From NCBI GenBank assembly GCA_019239895.1, contig JAFAZH010000010.1, positions 57,130 through 121,129 of the forward strand: 64,000 nucleotides of DNA, read 5' to 3'. The position numbers and the translations under genes are program-made. The DNA is from Abditibacteriaceae bacterium. GTDB lineage: Bacteria; Armatimonadota; Abditibacteriia; Abditibacteriales; Abditibacteriaceae. The notes beneath the pieces are model-generated. The model worked only from the letters and a program-made list of their open reading frames with translations. It made no database searches and was not told the DNA's origin. Shown one piece after another: positions 17,128 through 25,240 of the stretch (positions are counted from its first letter, which is position 1; the number at the start of each line of letters is the position of its first letter).

Positions 17128-18554
17128 GAAGTCTGGCCTCCTCGTGTGCCTATGCGTGTAGTTCCGTTACTCTGAGGAGCCGCAGAGCCGCTTGAACTTC
17201 CCATGAGGCGACGGGCCAGTTGCCCCAGGATGTCATTTCCAAGATGCAGGGGAATAGCAGCTTCGGCATGGGCAGCAACTAAGGCACTTAGTGAGTTGGG
17301 GTAACGCACGCAAACCAATTCATCAAGAAGTGAAAGCGCATCGGCCAAGCGCGGGTATTGTTCGGCTTCGGCTCTCATTAAGTCATCATCACCTTCCCTC
17401 AGATGGGGCAGCAACCCAACGATAAGAGCGCCAGTCCGAGTTTTGTAGAAGAACTTGCGTCCGAAATAAGTCTGTCGTCCGTAGGGCCGCTCGGATTTGC
17501 TGAAAATAATATTCTCCTTAATATAAGGGTCGTCAAGCAGTGCCACTGTTTGAATAGGAAAGCGGTCTGGTGAGCCGTCTGGGTTACGATCAAGGTCTAG
17601 GAAGTGGTCAGCAAATATGCCACCCTTTTCGATGCCTAACAACAAAATGTCCTGTCCTCCAGTAGCCGCACGAGTCGCTTCATTGAGGCGTCTTAACTCA
17701 GTTTTAATAGCTGAGGAAAGCCAAGCGGGGTGCCCGAAAACTGCCAGTGGCCCATCTAAAATGATGGCGATACGCCGTAAGGATGATAACCACCCTTTGC
17801 GTTCCAAGGTTCGCAAAAAATGTATTACCCAGACCCGCTCCCAGACTTGCATAATTTCAGCGAAAAGAGCACCATTGGTCCCTGCTGGATTCATCCCTTC
17901 ATGAATGCGTAGTGCGTCAGTCGAATAGAGCGCAAGCGATAAAGGGCAATGGCAAGTATATTGGCCTGTAGCACGGTAATAGCCGGATTCTGGTGTGGGG
18001 CAGCCATCATCGGCATAAGGACATAATTCAGGGCGTTCAGTATTTGGTTTAAAGGTCAATAACGCCTCATAAGTTTCTAACAGAGTTTCGCCTTGAGAAT
18101 CCATACGCCGGAATAAAAATTCATCGAAAAGTTTGCGGCGTAATGAAGCCGCTGCCGAGGATTCGTCACCGCACACGACATTACAGCCAGGAAGGGCACA
18201 ATCAATGGAATCTGCATCTTCGATTTTACGGAACTCACGAGGGTCAACGGGACGCGCATCGTCTAATTGGCGCATCTTTGCTACATCAAGTAATACGGAT
18301 GACACTGTAATATAAGATGCCTCTGCGCCTGGAAACCCATTCTCCACTTTCACTTCGGCATGGCTTCCATCCACAGCTAATACGATGTCAGGTAGCCAAC
18401 TACTGTCAGGTGCAGGCAAAGTCACAAGCGCCGCCGAATTATTTGTCGAGGTGCGTTCACGCACGTTGTATGAGCCAAGTAGTTCTTTTACCCGCTCAGA
18501 ACTCGCTAAGCGGCTGAGTGATTTGTAAGAAGCAAACTCACCTTCGTAGGGCAT
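17124..18554 (-). CDS. NurA-like nuclease with cysteine-rich insertion
   Basis: A 476-residue protein with the NurA RNase H-like nuclease fold: AVDGSHAEV at 60-68 (first catalytic Asp), IAIILDGPLAVFG at about 262-274 (second Asp), IEKGGIFADH (308-317), and YFGRKFFYKT (363-372), the C-terminal block of NurA. NurA nucleases act with HerA ATPases on DNA ends. Between the first two motifs is an unusual insertion with cysteines at about 119, 124, 128, 178, 185, 201 and 203 (CPYADDGC ... CHC), possibly a zinc site. The C-terminal 40 residues are a Ser/Gly-rich tail. It begins 12 bases after the HerA-like gene and overlaps the methyltransferase start by 4 bases. Confidence 0.83.
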   Translation of the reverse strand: MPYEGEFASYKSLSRLASSERVKELLGSYNVRERTSTNNSAALVTLPAPDSSWLPDIVLAVDGSHAEVKVENGFPGAEASYITVSSVLLDVAKMRQLDDARPVDPREFRKIEDADSIDCALPGCNVVCGDESSAAASLRRKLFDEFLFRRMDSQGETLLETYEALLTFKPNTERPELCPYADDGCPTPESGYYRATGQYTCHCPLSLALYSTDALRIHEGMNPAGTNGALFAEIMQVWERVWVIHFLRTLERKGWLSSLRRIAIILDGPLAVFGHPAWLSSAIKTELRRLNEATRAATGGQDILLLGIEKGGIFADHFLDLDRNPDGSPDRFPIQTVALLDDPYIKENIIFSKSERPYGRQTYFGRKFFYKTRTGALIVGLLPHLREGDDDLMRAEAEQYPRLADALSLLDELVCVRYPNSLSALVAAHAEAAIPLHLGNDILGQLARRLMGSSSGSAAPQSNGTTRIGTRGGQTS

Positions 18555-18566
18555 CTTTCTTTCCTT

Positions 18567-19727
18567 TTATCGTGCGGTGTTGCCGTTGGAGCTACTATTT
18601 CTTGCGTGTGTTCGCCGTTGTGTATTACTTGCTGTAGTCTGTGTAGTAGCCGGTGCTGCTTGACTGGTTGCAATCTCAAAACGGCGCACTTGAACAGGAA
18701 TCACAAATAAATTCGACATCGTTTTAACGCGCAAGAAGCCCTTATCTTGCGCACGTCGAATGGACGGCTCAAAATCAGCAAAATCGTAGAATTTGCATAA
18801 CTCCTTAGTCTCATCAGCATTGTTAAGATGGCCAATGAACCAGTTAGCAGTATTTTTCAAGATATTACGTTGAATACTGGAAACTTCCTGAGTAGCATAA
18901 ACCAGCCCAATATTGTATTTGGCACCTTCTTTGGCGGTTCGCACCCATACAGTTTGCATATCCAAGTCGGAGCCAGCAGGCAAAATGTTGTGTGCTTCTT
19001 CGACATACACCACCACGTTAGATGGTAATCTACCTTCACGAAACTCGCTTTGCTGCATCCTAAAGATGTGCCACATAATCCGCTCTGAGGAGCTTTTGTT
19101 AAGTTCTGGCTCACCGCTTGACTGGTCAACGATGACCAACTTCCCAGCTACCAAGTCGTTATAGATGTCTGCGGCATAATCGGTTTGTGTGTTGGAAGTG
19201 TGTTGTGGCTCTACAGCTCCAATAAGACGGGGGCCATTGGCGTAGCGGAACATTTCCAGCAACTTCTTGAGTGTTTCATCGGCCCATGTGTCGCCTGAAT
19301 TGGAACTCTGAACATAGTTTTGCTCAAAGGTAGAATAACCACTGTCCCTTTCATTCATGAATTCGGCCAACGACTGTAAAGCACTTGCGACCTGTTCCCA
19401 GGTTGGTAAGGGTTGCCCACTCTGCCTAGGTTGGAGAACAGTTGCTGCGGATTGATAACTTGCTGCGTTAGACCCTGCGTTAGATCGAAGAGATTGAAGT
19501 AAGTCCGCATTAAATAAACCACGAGTGACAGGCTGGATATTGGCAGGTGGAGCAAAGCCCGCGCGAGCTAGTAATGCGCGATAAGTGAGTACATGACGCC
19601 CAAAGCGCGTAGTGGCGGAACGGTCGTTCGGATCAGGAGCCTCAAAGCGAACTTGCCGAAAATTGCTTAGATATTTTGAATCTTGCGTTGAAAGCATAAC
19701 ATCAATAATCTCTTTGCCAGTTTGCAA
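18567..19727 (-). CDS. HerA-like ATPase, C-terminal segment (frameshifted)
   Basis: The C-terminal part of a HerA/FtsK-superfamily ATPase. Counting from the internal ATG at 19727, the Walker B/HerA signature is VVVYVEEAHNILP (238-250), followed by the sensor region TAKEGAKYNIGLVYATQEVSSIQ and a HerA-type IGHLNN motif. This frame opens just downstream of the N-terminal segment (19667-20770) and overlaps it by 61 bases in another frame; the ATPase domain is split between Walker A and Walker B. Frame restoration needs one extra base (or a -1 slip) near 19715-19740. The ATG at 19727 is therefore probably not a true start. The tail is low-complexity (Thr/Gln/Asn/Arg). The NurA-like gene follows after 12 bases. 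Confidence 0.75.
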   Translation of the reverse strand: MQTGKEIIDVMLSTQDSKYLSNFRQVRFEAPDPNDRSATTRFGRHVLTYRALLARAGFAPPANIQPVTRGLFNADLLQSLRSNAGSNAASYQSAATVLQPRQSGQPLPTWEQVASALQSLAEFMNERDSGYSTFEQNYVQSSNSGDTWADETLKKLLEMFRYANGPRLIGAVEPQHTSNTQTDYAADIYNDLVAGKLVIVDQSSGEPELNKSSSERIMWHIFRMQQSEFREGRLPSNVVVYVEEAHNILPAGSDLDMQTVWVRTAKEGAKYNIGLVYATQEVSSIQRNILKNTANWFIGHLNNADETKELCKFYDFADFEPSIRRAQDKGFLRVKTMSNLFVIPVQVRRFEIATSQAAPATTQTTASNTQRRTHARNSSSNGNTAR

Positions 19728-20770
19728 GTGACGTCCTCGAAGAAGTTTAGTCGCATCAAACGACGATTAGGGTCTAAAGGATGTGGTGTGATGCCATAGG
19801 TCACGACATCTGCTGAGTTACCTTGTGGGTTCACTTGCCATACATTTTTAATCGCTGCTGGATTTGCTTGGCTATCTTCATCCTGCACATTTTCATTAGC
19901 GTATTCACCATTAGGGTCGAATACAATTTGTCCAATACGTTGCGCAGCTTCTCCTTGGCGGGGGTAACGCAACTCAAAGACAGACTGCAAGATAATTTTG
20001 GTGGTATTTGATTTACCAGTACGTGTCATGCCAAAGAGCGCACTTTTCTGTCCTAACAAATCCTCTGGTAGAAGTTCTACTGGGACATCGTTAACACCTT
20101 GAAACGAACGATTCGTCGAAGCATACCGCACGGTTCCCAATGGTACACGGCGAGGTGAACCTTGTGTCGAGCGTTCCGGCTCTAAATAATTAACAATGAG
20201 CCGTAGTGCATCGCCATTGGGCTTATAGACTTTCAATCCACGATTAGGATAATAGTTCGATAGATCACAACCGAACCTCATAACTAAATCATCGCTTTGC
20301 GTGCTGCCTGGGCGTTGGTCAAGATAAAATGTGCCAATGACCCGTGCTCGTACACCTGCAAATGAAAGCAATTGATGAGTATGAGCATCCATGATTTGTG
20401 AGCCATCCCAGTGTGAGTCTGGCTCGCCTGACACGCGCCGTGCGCTCTCCACCCGTACCCGTTCAGCCTCGGCATCTGTTGGTAGGGCTGCCGCGTCCAT
20501 CACCCGGAGGAGTAAAACCGATGCTTCCTCATCTTCAAAAGTTTGGTTGGCCCGAAACCGAGTGGCAACGAGAAAGCTTAAACTGGGTATGCCACCAACC
20601 CGCTCACGATGAAAATCATGAATTTGCAGCAACGCTGTTTCATAGCTGATCGAATAAACCTCACCAACGTATTGGTTTGTTTGCACCAGTTGCCCTAACA
20701 GGGACGCTGTAACACTTTGTAGAGCCTGTTGTTGGTCTTGTTCAATGCGTTGAGCAATATTTGTCAGCAT
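19667..20770 (-). CDS. HerA-like ATPase, N-terminal segment (frameshifted)
   Basis: The N-terminal part of a HerA-type hexameric DNA translocase. It has a beta-rich HAS-barrel-like domain at the N-terminus (about 25-230) and Walker A GMTRTGKSNTTK at 247-258, followed by IVFDPNGEYA (about 287-296), a HerA hallmark. The meaningful sequence ends near RLMRLNFFEDV; the last ~20 residues (TCKLAKRLLMLCF...) are out of frame relative to the continuing gene. Full reconstruction gives about 734 residues with the segment at 18567-19727. HerA pumps DNA to the NurA nuclease. The gene is first in the HerA-NurA-methyltransferase operon; ATG at 20770. Either the gene is damaged, the read has an error, or recoding occurs. 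Confidence 0.75.
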   Translation of the reverse strand: MLTNIAQRIEQDQQQALQSVTASLLGQLVQTNQYVGEVYSISYETALLQIHDFHRERVGGIPSLSFLVATRFRANQTFEDEEASVLLLRVMDAAALPTDAEAERVRVESARRVSGEPDSHWDGSQIMDAHTHQLLSFAGVRARVIGTFYLDQRPGSTQSDDLVMRFGCDLSNYYPNRGLKVYKPNGDALRLIVNYLEPERSTQGSPRRVPLGTVRYASTNRSFQGVNDVPVELLPEDLLGQKSALFGMTRTGKSNTTKIILQSVFELRYPRQGEAAQRIGQIVFDPNGEYANENVQDEDSQANPAAIKNVWQVNPQGNSADVVTYGITPHPLDPNRRLMRLNFFEDVTCKLAKRLLMLCFQRKIQNI

Positions 20771-21006
20771 CTTTTTCCTTTAAACAATATCCTCTGTAAC
20801 GGGGATTGACCTACTTTCCCGTCGTCTGAAATAACCCGATGCACCTATTCTGCTCAAAATATGAAACTTTGGCAAGGTGCTAACGCGAGTTTAAAGATTT
20901 CTTCGGCGTAATAAGAGCCTTAACTGCTGGTGTTGTTGCCCTTGCCAAAACTTAACAGCCTGACTTATGACTGCATAAAGCGGCAGTGATATACCAATAT
21001 TGCGCT

Positions 21007-21243
21007 TTAAATTTGGTCGCCTTCGATTGGCTCCACATCAGGCACTGCATTCAGGGCGGCGGCAAAAGCCTGGGGGTCGAACTCCGCAGAGGCTTGCGCG
21101 AAAAAATCACGCGTTTCCTGGCGCACAACCTCATTGGAAGCGGCTGTCACTAACACTTGATTAAGGGATACACCTTCCCGCTTGGCCAAACCCTTAAGGT
21201 GGCGATGCACCGAATCGGGTAATCGGACTTGTAAAGTTTTCAT
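21007..21243 (-). CDS. HicB/ribbon-helix-helix-type antitoxin
   Basis: A 78-residue protein beginning MKTLQVRLPDSVHRHLKGLAKREGVSLNQVL, the MetJ/Arc/CopG ribbon-helix-helix DNA-binding fold seen in HicB C-terminal domains and many PIN antitoxins. The C-terminal half is acidic (FDPQAFAAALNAVPDVEPIEGD), which in this class wraps the toxin. The start overlaps the PIN gene stop (ATGA), so the order is toxin first, antitoxin second, the reverse of most type II pairs. It should repress its own operon and neutralise the PIN toxin. The DNA-methyltransferase defence operon begins 236 bases downstream. Confidence 0.8.
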   Translation of the reverse strand: MKTLQVRLPDSVHRHLKGLAKREGVSLNQVLVTAASNEVVRQETRDFFAQASAEFDPQAFAAALNAVPDVEPIEGDQI

Positions 21244-21674
21244 TGGTTTTCCTCCTGCAACATTTTCAAAAACTCGCCTGGGGTTACTGGCTGAACCTTA
21301 TAGCCTCGTACCTGTGGCGAAATAAAGTCACGTATGTTGTGGGTAATTATATAGTTAGCTCCAAAGTGTGCTGCGCACTCGAAGACGAAGTTATCGCCCT
21401 CATCCCTTAAATTCGGACGTAAGCGAAAGAAGATTGGTACCGGCTCTGCAAAGTGCGCCAGTGCTGCTAAAATCGCGTGTATCTGCGTTTCATCAAGTGG
21501 CGTTGCACCTCCCTCAACCGATTCCAACAGTTTTGATTGATATTCAAGATATAGGGCGGTTGAAATGCCATAGCGGAACCGTTTACCGCCAATTTCTGAT
21601 AGTAATGCGAAACTTGCCCCACGCCGAGAGCGTATCGCCGCCATCCATACACTTGTGTCAAAGATCACGCGCAT
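21240..21674 (-). CDS. PIN-domain toxin (putative endoribonuclease)
   Basis: A 144-residue PIN-domain protein of the 'putative toxin-antitoxin system toxin component, PIN family' type. It begins MRVIFDTSVWMAAI with the first metal-binding Asp6, has a second acidic cluster LRDEGDNFVFECAAHFGANYIITHNIRDF with Asp and Glu ligands near 110-116 and Asp135, and a Lys/Pro-rich C-terminus. It is predicted to cleave RNA with Mg2+. It is translationally coupled to the RHH antitoxin (ATGA overlap at 21240-21243). Partner and layout support a type II toxin-antitoxin module; target RNA is unknown. Confidence 0.85.
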   Translation of the reverse strand: MRVIFDTSVWMAAIRSRRGASFALLSEIGGKRFRYGISTALYLEYQSKLLESVEGGATPLDETQIHAILAALAHFAEPVPIFFRLRPNLRDEGDNFVFECAAHFGANYIITHNIRDFISPQVRGYKVQPVTPGEFLKMLQEENQ

Positions 21675-21736
21675 TACTTAGAATGATACTACATATACAC
21701 CTATACAGGCTACTGTTGAGGTTGTCTATCTATGCC

Positions 21737-22537
21737 TTATAGACTACGCCGCTGGCGCACGGCTTCATAGAGCAGCACGCCAGCGGCGACGGTTACGTTG
21801 AGAGAGGATGCGCCATTGGGAGCCATTGGGAGGGAGACGAAATTTGAGGCGGCAGCCTTTGCCTCTTCGCTAATGCCTTCTGTTTCATTACCGACGACGA
21901 GAACCAGAGGAGTGCCAGCCAAGGGGACATCGTAAACCAGGTGTGGGGCTTTGGCGGAGGTGGCAATCACTCGGGCGCCCTGTTGACGAAGTTGCTGCAA
22001 TAACTCTGGCAAGTTGACAGATATAAGTAGCGGCAGGCGTAAGATCGAGCCGGTGGTCGAGCGCACGGCGGCGCGAGAAAATGGCTCGGCAGAATCACCC
22101 GATAAAATCAGGGCAGTGCATCCGGCGGCTTCGGCAGTGCGGATAAGGACGCCGACATTGCGGGGGTCTTGGATGCGTTCGCCAACGAGCAGCAGAGTGT
22201 TGGGAGTGAGAGTTAAAGTGTGCGGGTCAAGGAGATACTGGCCGACAATGGCGACTGCCGTAACCGCTGTCTCATAGCTGGTGCCGACTAACTTCGCTAT
22301 TAGTCCCGCCCCCAGACTATACAGCGGCACATCTTTTTCCTGGCACGCTTCCACTAGGAAGGGAATTTCCTCTTCTAAGGCATAGACTGCAAAAACGGGC
22401 GCGGGGGAGTGTAACGCCTGCTTCACCAAGCCAATGCCTTCAACGAGATACTTGCCAGTTGCCGCTCGTTCGTTAGGGCGGGTGAGAGCCAATGCTTCTC
22501 GAAAGGCGGGGTCTTTTATGCCGCTAATGACTTGCAT
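21737..22537 (-). CDS. SpoU/TrmH-family RNA 2'-O-methyltransferase
   Basis: A 266-residue SPOUT-class methyltransferase. The N-terminal ~100 residues form the L30e-like RNA substrate-binding domain (YLVEGIGLVKQALHS...). The SpoU domain has ILVGERIQDPRNVGVLIRTAEAAG (NxGxxxRTA, motif 1), VVGNETEGIS (motif 2) and LPMAPNGASSLNVTVAAGVLLYEAVRQ (motif 3, knot). Length and motifs resemble 23S rRNA or tRNA 2'-O-methylases such as RlmB or YsgA; specificity cannot be fixed. The start is ATG at 22537. It lies upstream of the PIN/antitoxin pair on the same strand. Confidence 0.92.
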   Translation of the reverse strand: MQVISGIKDPAFREALALTRPNERAATGKYLVEGIGLVKQALHSPAPVFAVYALEEEIPFLVEACQEKDVPLYSLGAGLIAKLVGTSYETAVTAVAIVGQYLLDPHTLTLTPNTLLLVGERIQDPRNVGVLIRTAEAAGCTALILSGDSAEPFSRAAVRSTTGSILRLPLLISVNLPELLQQLRQQGARVIATSAKAPHLVYDVPLAGTPLVLVVGNETEGISEEAKAAASNFVSLPMAPNGASSLNVTVAAGVLLYEAVRQRRSL

Positions 22538-22621
22538 GTTTTAGCAGGAGGGCAGGAAAAGGGGAGACCAGGAAAAGATTAAAGTGAGAAGAGTGCTAAT
22601 CCAAGTAAGAAAGGATATAGA

Positions 22622-22714
22622 TGTCACGCTGACAGAGCGAAGCATCTATTTTGAGTAGGTATAAAGTCAGAGTAGAACCATATATTCTCATGTTTCGCTG
22701 CGCTCAACATGACA
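22622..22714. repeat. Imperfect inverted repeat (TGTCACGCTGA/AACATGACA type)
   Basis: The left arm TGTCACGCTGACAGAGCGAAGCAT (22622-22645) and right arm (22690-22714) are imperfect inverted copies, a design common to small palindromic intergenic repeats. It lies in the 269-bp gap between the sugar-isomerase-like gene and the SpoU methyltransferase. The rest of that gap holds C/T-rich sequence with no gene. Confidence 0.55.
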
Positions 22715-22806
22715 CCTAATTTATTCCCCTTCTCCCCCTCTCCTTTTCCCCCTCTTCTCTGTCCTTGGCGCTCTTGGCAGTCCAAATTTCTTGTATTTTA
22801 TGGCTC

Positions 22807-23595
22807 TTAATGCTGTTCCATGTAAGCTCGCAAGGCTTTAGCGTATTGAGGCAGGGCGGTTTCGGGGTCAGCGATAGTGGGATGCCAGCGTTTTTCCCAT
22901 TCGACGGAAAGCGGGCCGGTATAGCCACCATCCAGGACCAGTTTCAGCATTGGTTCCAGGGGCACATCGCCTTCGCCCATGAGCGTATAAACACCATCCT
23001 TGCTGTCCTTGACGTGAACATAGCGCAAACTTGATTTCAGGTAGTTATAGGTTGTTTCTGGCGTTTCGCCCTGGCGATAGGGATGGTGCAAATCCCATAG
23101 CGAGAAGACGGCGGGATGTTGCGTCGCATTCAGCAACTCCGCGACTTGTTCCCCTTTAGAGAATGAGTCATGCGTTTCAAGCACGATGGAAACGTGGGCT
23201 TCCTGGGCCGCGTCGCCAAAAGAACGCAAGGTAGCGGCGGCATTGGAAACCGCTTCGGCATGAGGCAACTCTTCGGGCAATTTGCCACCAAAGACACGCA
23301 CGATGGGACACCCTAAGTCATGCGCCAGTTCCGCGTGCCGCTTAACGTGGTCGAGGTTCGCATTGGCCACGATACCCGATGAAGAGACACAGCAAATGGA
23401 CAGTCCGGCATCTTCAACGCGTTGGCGGGTAGCGTTGCGATTGGCAGACGTAAACGGCTCGGCGTAGGGCAAATCCATCTCATCCTGCAAGCCGCGCAGT
23501 TCAAGGGCCTGATACCCATACTCTTGCGCCGCCTGCAAAATGCGATCAAATGTCCAGGTCGGGCAGGCTAAGGTTGAAAAAGCTAAGGGATTCAT
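22807..23595 (-). CDS. Sugar phosphate isomerase/epimerase-like TIM-barrel protein
   Basis: A 262-residue AP endonuclease family 2/xylose-isomerase-like TIM barrel. It has N-terminal FSTLACPTWTFDRIL, YQALELRGLQ, and GCPIVRVFGGKLP. Metal ligands are probably Glu in VLETHDS (about 145), Asp in WDLHHPYRQGE, His in YVHVKDSKDG and Glu near GPLSVEWEKRW. This fits a single-domain family used as isomerases or epimerases on sugars and inositols. The ATG at 23595 is chosen; an upstream in-frame ATG at 23631 would overlap the previous stop. It is downstream of the CHAT-like gene and bioB on the same strand. Confidence 0.85.
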   Translation of the reverse strand: MNPLAFSTLACPTWTFDRILQAAQEYGYQALELRGLQDEMDLPYAEPFTSANRNATRQRVEDAGLSICCVSSSGIVANANLDHVKRHAELAHDLGCPIVRVFGGKLPEELPHAEAVSNAAATLRSFGDAAQEAHVSIVLETHDSFSKGEQVAELLNATQHPAVFSLWDLHHPYRQGETPETTYNYLKSSLRYVHVKDSKDGVYTLMGEGDVPLEPMLKLVLDGGYTGPLSVEWEKRWHPTIADPETALPQYAKALRAYMEQH

Positions 23596-23618
23596 AAGAG
23601 TTACCGTAAATACAGGAG

Positions 23619-24185
23619 TTACGCAGCCCACAGGCGAAATAGGCCGGTTTCTGCATCCCAGCCCCTGGCTCGCTCATAGGCTTCTTGGATAGTATGTTTG
23701 CCATAGAACAGGGCATGAAAGAAGAGGGTGCAGAAAATGGTTCCCGTGCCGCCTTCGGGATCACCTGCCGGAGCAATGTAAGCAGCGGCACCTCCATCCA
23801 GAAACGGGGTCGCTAATTCCTGGCGTCCTACAGAGCAGCCAGTGGCAATAACCACCTTGCCAGGCAGGTTGATTTTGCCCGCTAAATCTTGGGGCCGCAG
23901 TGATTCATCGCCCCACAGCATGATGTTACTGTCTTTATCGCCATGACAGCACAGCACAAGATACTTGCCATAAGCCGGGTCTTGATTTGACAGCATAGCT
24001 AACACAGCGTCTTGGCGTCCGAAAAACCGTGCTTCGTGGTTTAAGGCGAGGTCGTGCAGCACAGACCGGATGGCCAGTGCCTCGCCATCGGAATAAGCAA
24101 ATGGAACTAAACAAACCCCCTCTTCTGGTGTGTTACGCGCATTACGGAACTGAGAGAGGGAGTTGAAATGTTCTGGTGTCTGCAT
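23619..24185 (-). CDS. Small CHAT/caspase-like cysteine peptidase candidate
   Basis: A 188-residue stand-alone protein with the signature of the caspase HetF (CHAT) fold: a strand ending in a catalytic His-Gly, LVLCCHGDKD (His81), a loop, then VVIATGCSVGR (Cys117 as nucleophile), LDGGAAAYIAPAGDP (as in CHAT 'GA..VI.S.W.V'), and a C-terminal helix FYGKHTIQEAYERARG matching 'FY..L..G....EA...A'. Fold assignment is by pattern only. No sensor or repeat domain is attached. It is 34 bases downstream of bioB and probably in its operon. The start is ATG at 24185. Alternatives: a catalytically inactive caspase-like protein or a peptidase C25-like one. Confidence 0.65.
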   Translation of the reverse strand: MQTPEHFNSLSQFRNARNTPEEGVCLVPFAYSDGEALAIRSVLHDLALNHEARFFGRQDAVLAMLSNQDPAYGKYLVLCCHGDKDSNIMLWGDESLRPQDLAGKINLPGKVVIATGCSVGRQELATPFLDGGAAAYIAPAGDPEGGTGTIFCTLFFHALFYGKHTIQEAYERARGWDAETGLFRLWAA

Positions 24186-24219
24186 CCGTATTAATTAACG
24201 ATTAAGCTGATGTGCTACT

Positions 24220-25215
24220 TCACACCTCAACTTCAAAACCAGCCGCTTCAATCCAGGCTTTTACCGCAGCCGAGGCATCGCCAGGAGTTGTGAGATAGCC
24301 ATCTACAAACAGTGAGTTAGCTGCGCACAGGGCTTGCGCCTGACGCGAACCAAGATGGGTCTCGCGTCCCGCCGCCACCCGCACTTCTTTAGTGGGATTC
24401 AGCAAGCGCATCAGGCACAGCACTTTAAGACCATGCAGGGGGTCAATCGCGGCCAGACTTTGCAGCGGGGTGCCAGGAATGGTCAAGAGAAAATTGATGG
24501 GGATAGATTCAATATCCAACTCGCGCAGGGAAAAGGCAAGGTCAAGAATATCCTCTTCCGTCTCGCCCATGCCTACGATGCCGCCACTGCAAGTTTTTAA
24601 GCCCGCAGCTTGCACGTTATGCAGCGTGTCCACCCGGTCGGCATAGGTGTGCGTCGAGCAAATCTTCTCGTAGTGACTTTCGGAAGTGTTGAGGTTATGA
24701 TTGACATAATCCACGCCCGCCGCTTTAAGTTGCTGGCATTGAGTTAAATCCATTAAGCCCAAAGAAGTACAGATTTCCAGATGCTGCGTCGCTTTGTTCT
24801 GCTTGATGCGCCCAATCGCAGCGGAAAGATGATCTATGTCTTTACTGCGTGGCCCACGCGCCGCAATGACAATGCAAAACCGTCGTGCGCCGTTAGCAGC
24901 GGCTTCGTGAGCGCGTTCTACAATCGTATCTTCCGGCAACAGCTTATATTTGGAGACCGGGGCGGTGGAAATCTTCGACTGCGAGCAATAGTGGCAATCT
25001 TCGGGACAGATGCCGCTTTGCGCGTTGAGTAAGACACAAATTTTCACCCGTCGTCCATAATGCTGCTCGCGCACCTGTAAAGTGGCCGCTAAAAGTTCAT
25101 CCATGTGGGTCGCAGGAGTTGCCAACACCGCCGCCGCTTGCTCGCGGGAAAGGGCCGCACCGCTTAAAGAGAGTTCAGTTAAAGATTGATAATTCATCGT
25201 GTTAGAGGTTGTCAT
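24220..25215 (-). CDS. bioB: Biotin synthase BioB
   Basis: A radical SAM enzyme converting dethiobiotin to biotin by sulfur insertion, 331 residues. The radical SAM cluster motif is SGICPEDCHYCSQS (CxxxCxxC) at about 67-80. Further BioB features: the Asn/Asp-rich YVNHNLNTSE, TCSGGIVGMGE, and the FeS-ligating Arg region VRVAAGRETHLG with CAANSLFVDGYLTT near the C-terminus, where the [2Fe-2S] cluster ligands (Cys residues and Arg) lie. The ATG at 25215 is used; ATG at 25197 is also possible. A small palindrome in the shared upstream gap could be regulatory. Other bio genes are not in the window. Confidence 0.95.
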   Translation of the reverse strand: MTTSNTMNYQSLTELSLSGAALSREQAAAVLATPATHMDELLAATLQVREQHYGRRVKICVLLNAQSGICPEDCHYCSQSKISTAPVSKYKLLPEDTIVERAHEAAANGARRFCIVIAARGPRSKDIDHLSAAIGRIKQNKATQHLEICTSLGLMDLTQCQQLKAAGVDYVNHNLNTSESHYEKICSTHTYADRVDTLHNVQAAGLKTCSGGIVGMGETEEDILDLAFSLRELDIESIPINFLLTIPGTPLQSLAAIDPLHGLKVLCLMRLLNPTKEVRVAAGRETHLGSRQAQALCAANSLFVDGYLTTPGDASAAVKAWIEAAGFEVEV

Positions 25216-25224
25216 AACCACAGC

Positions 25225-25240
25225 TATACGTCAACGTATA
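25225..25240. promoter_or_regulatory. Palindrome in the bioB/mtaD divergent promoter region
   Basis: TATACG-TCAA-CGTATA is a 6-bp inverted repeat around 4 bases, between bioB (minus, start 25215) and the MTA/SAH deaminase (plus, start 25345). It is placed where an operator could act on bioB. It does not match the BirA or BioR operators I know, so any regulator is unidentified. Confidence 0.3.

Noticed and set aside
19700..19745. Programmed -1 frameshift site in the HerA gene
   Set aside because: No X XXY YYZ slippery heptamer is visible near the junction; a mutation or read error is more likely, although not proven.
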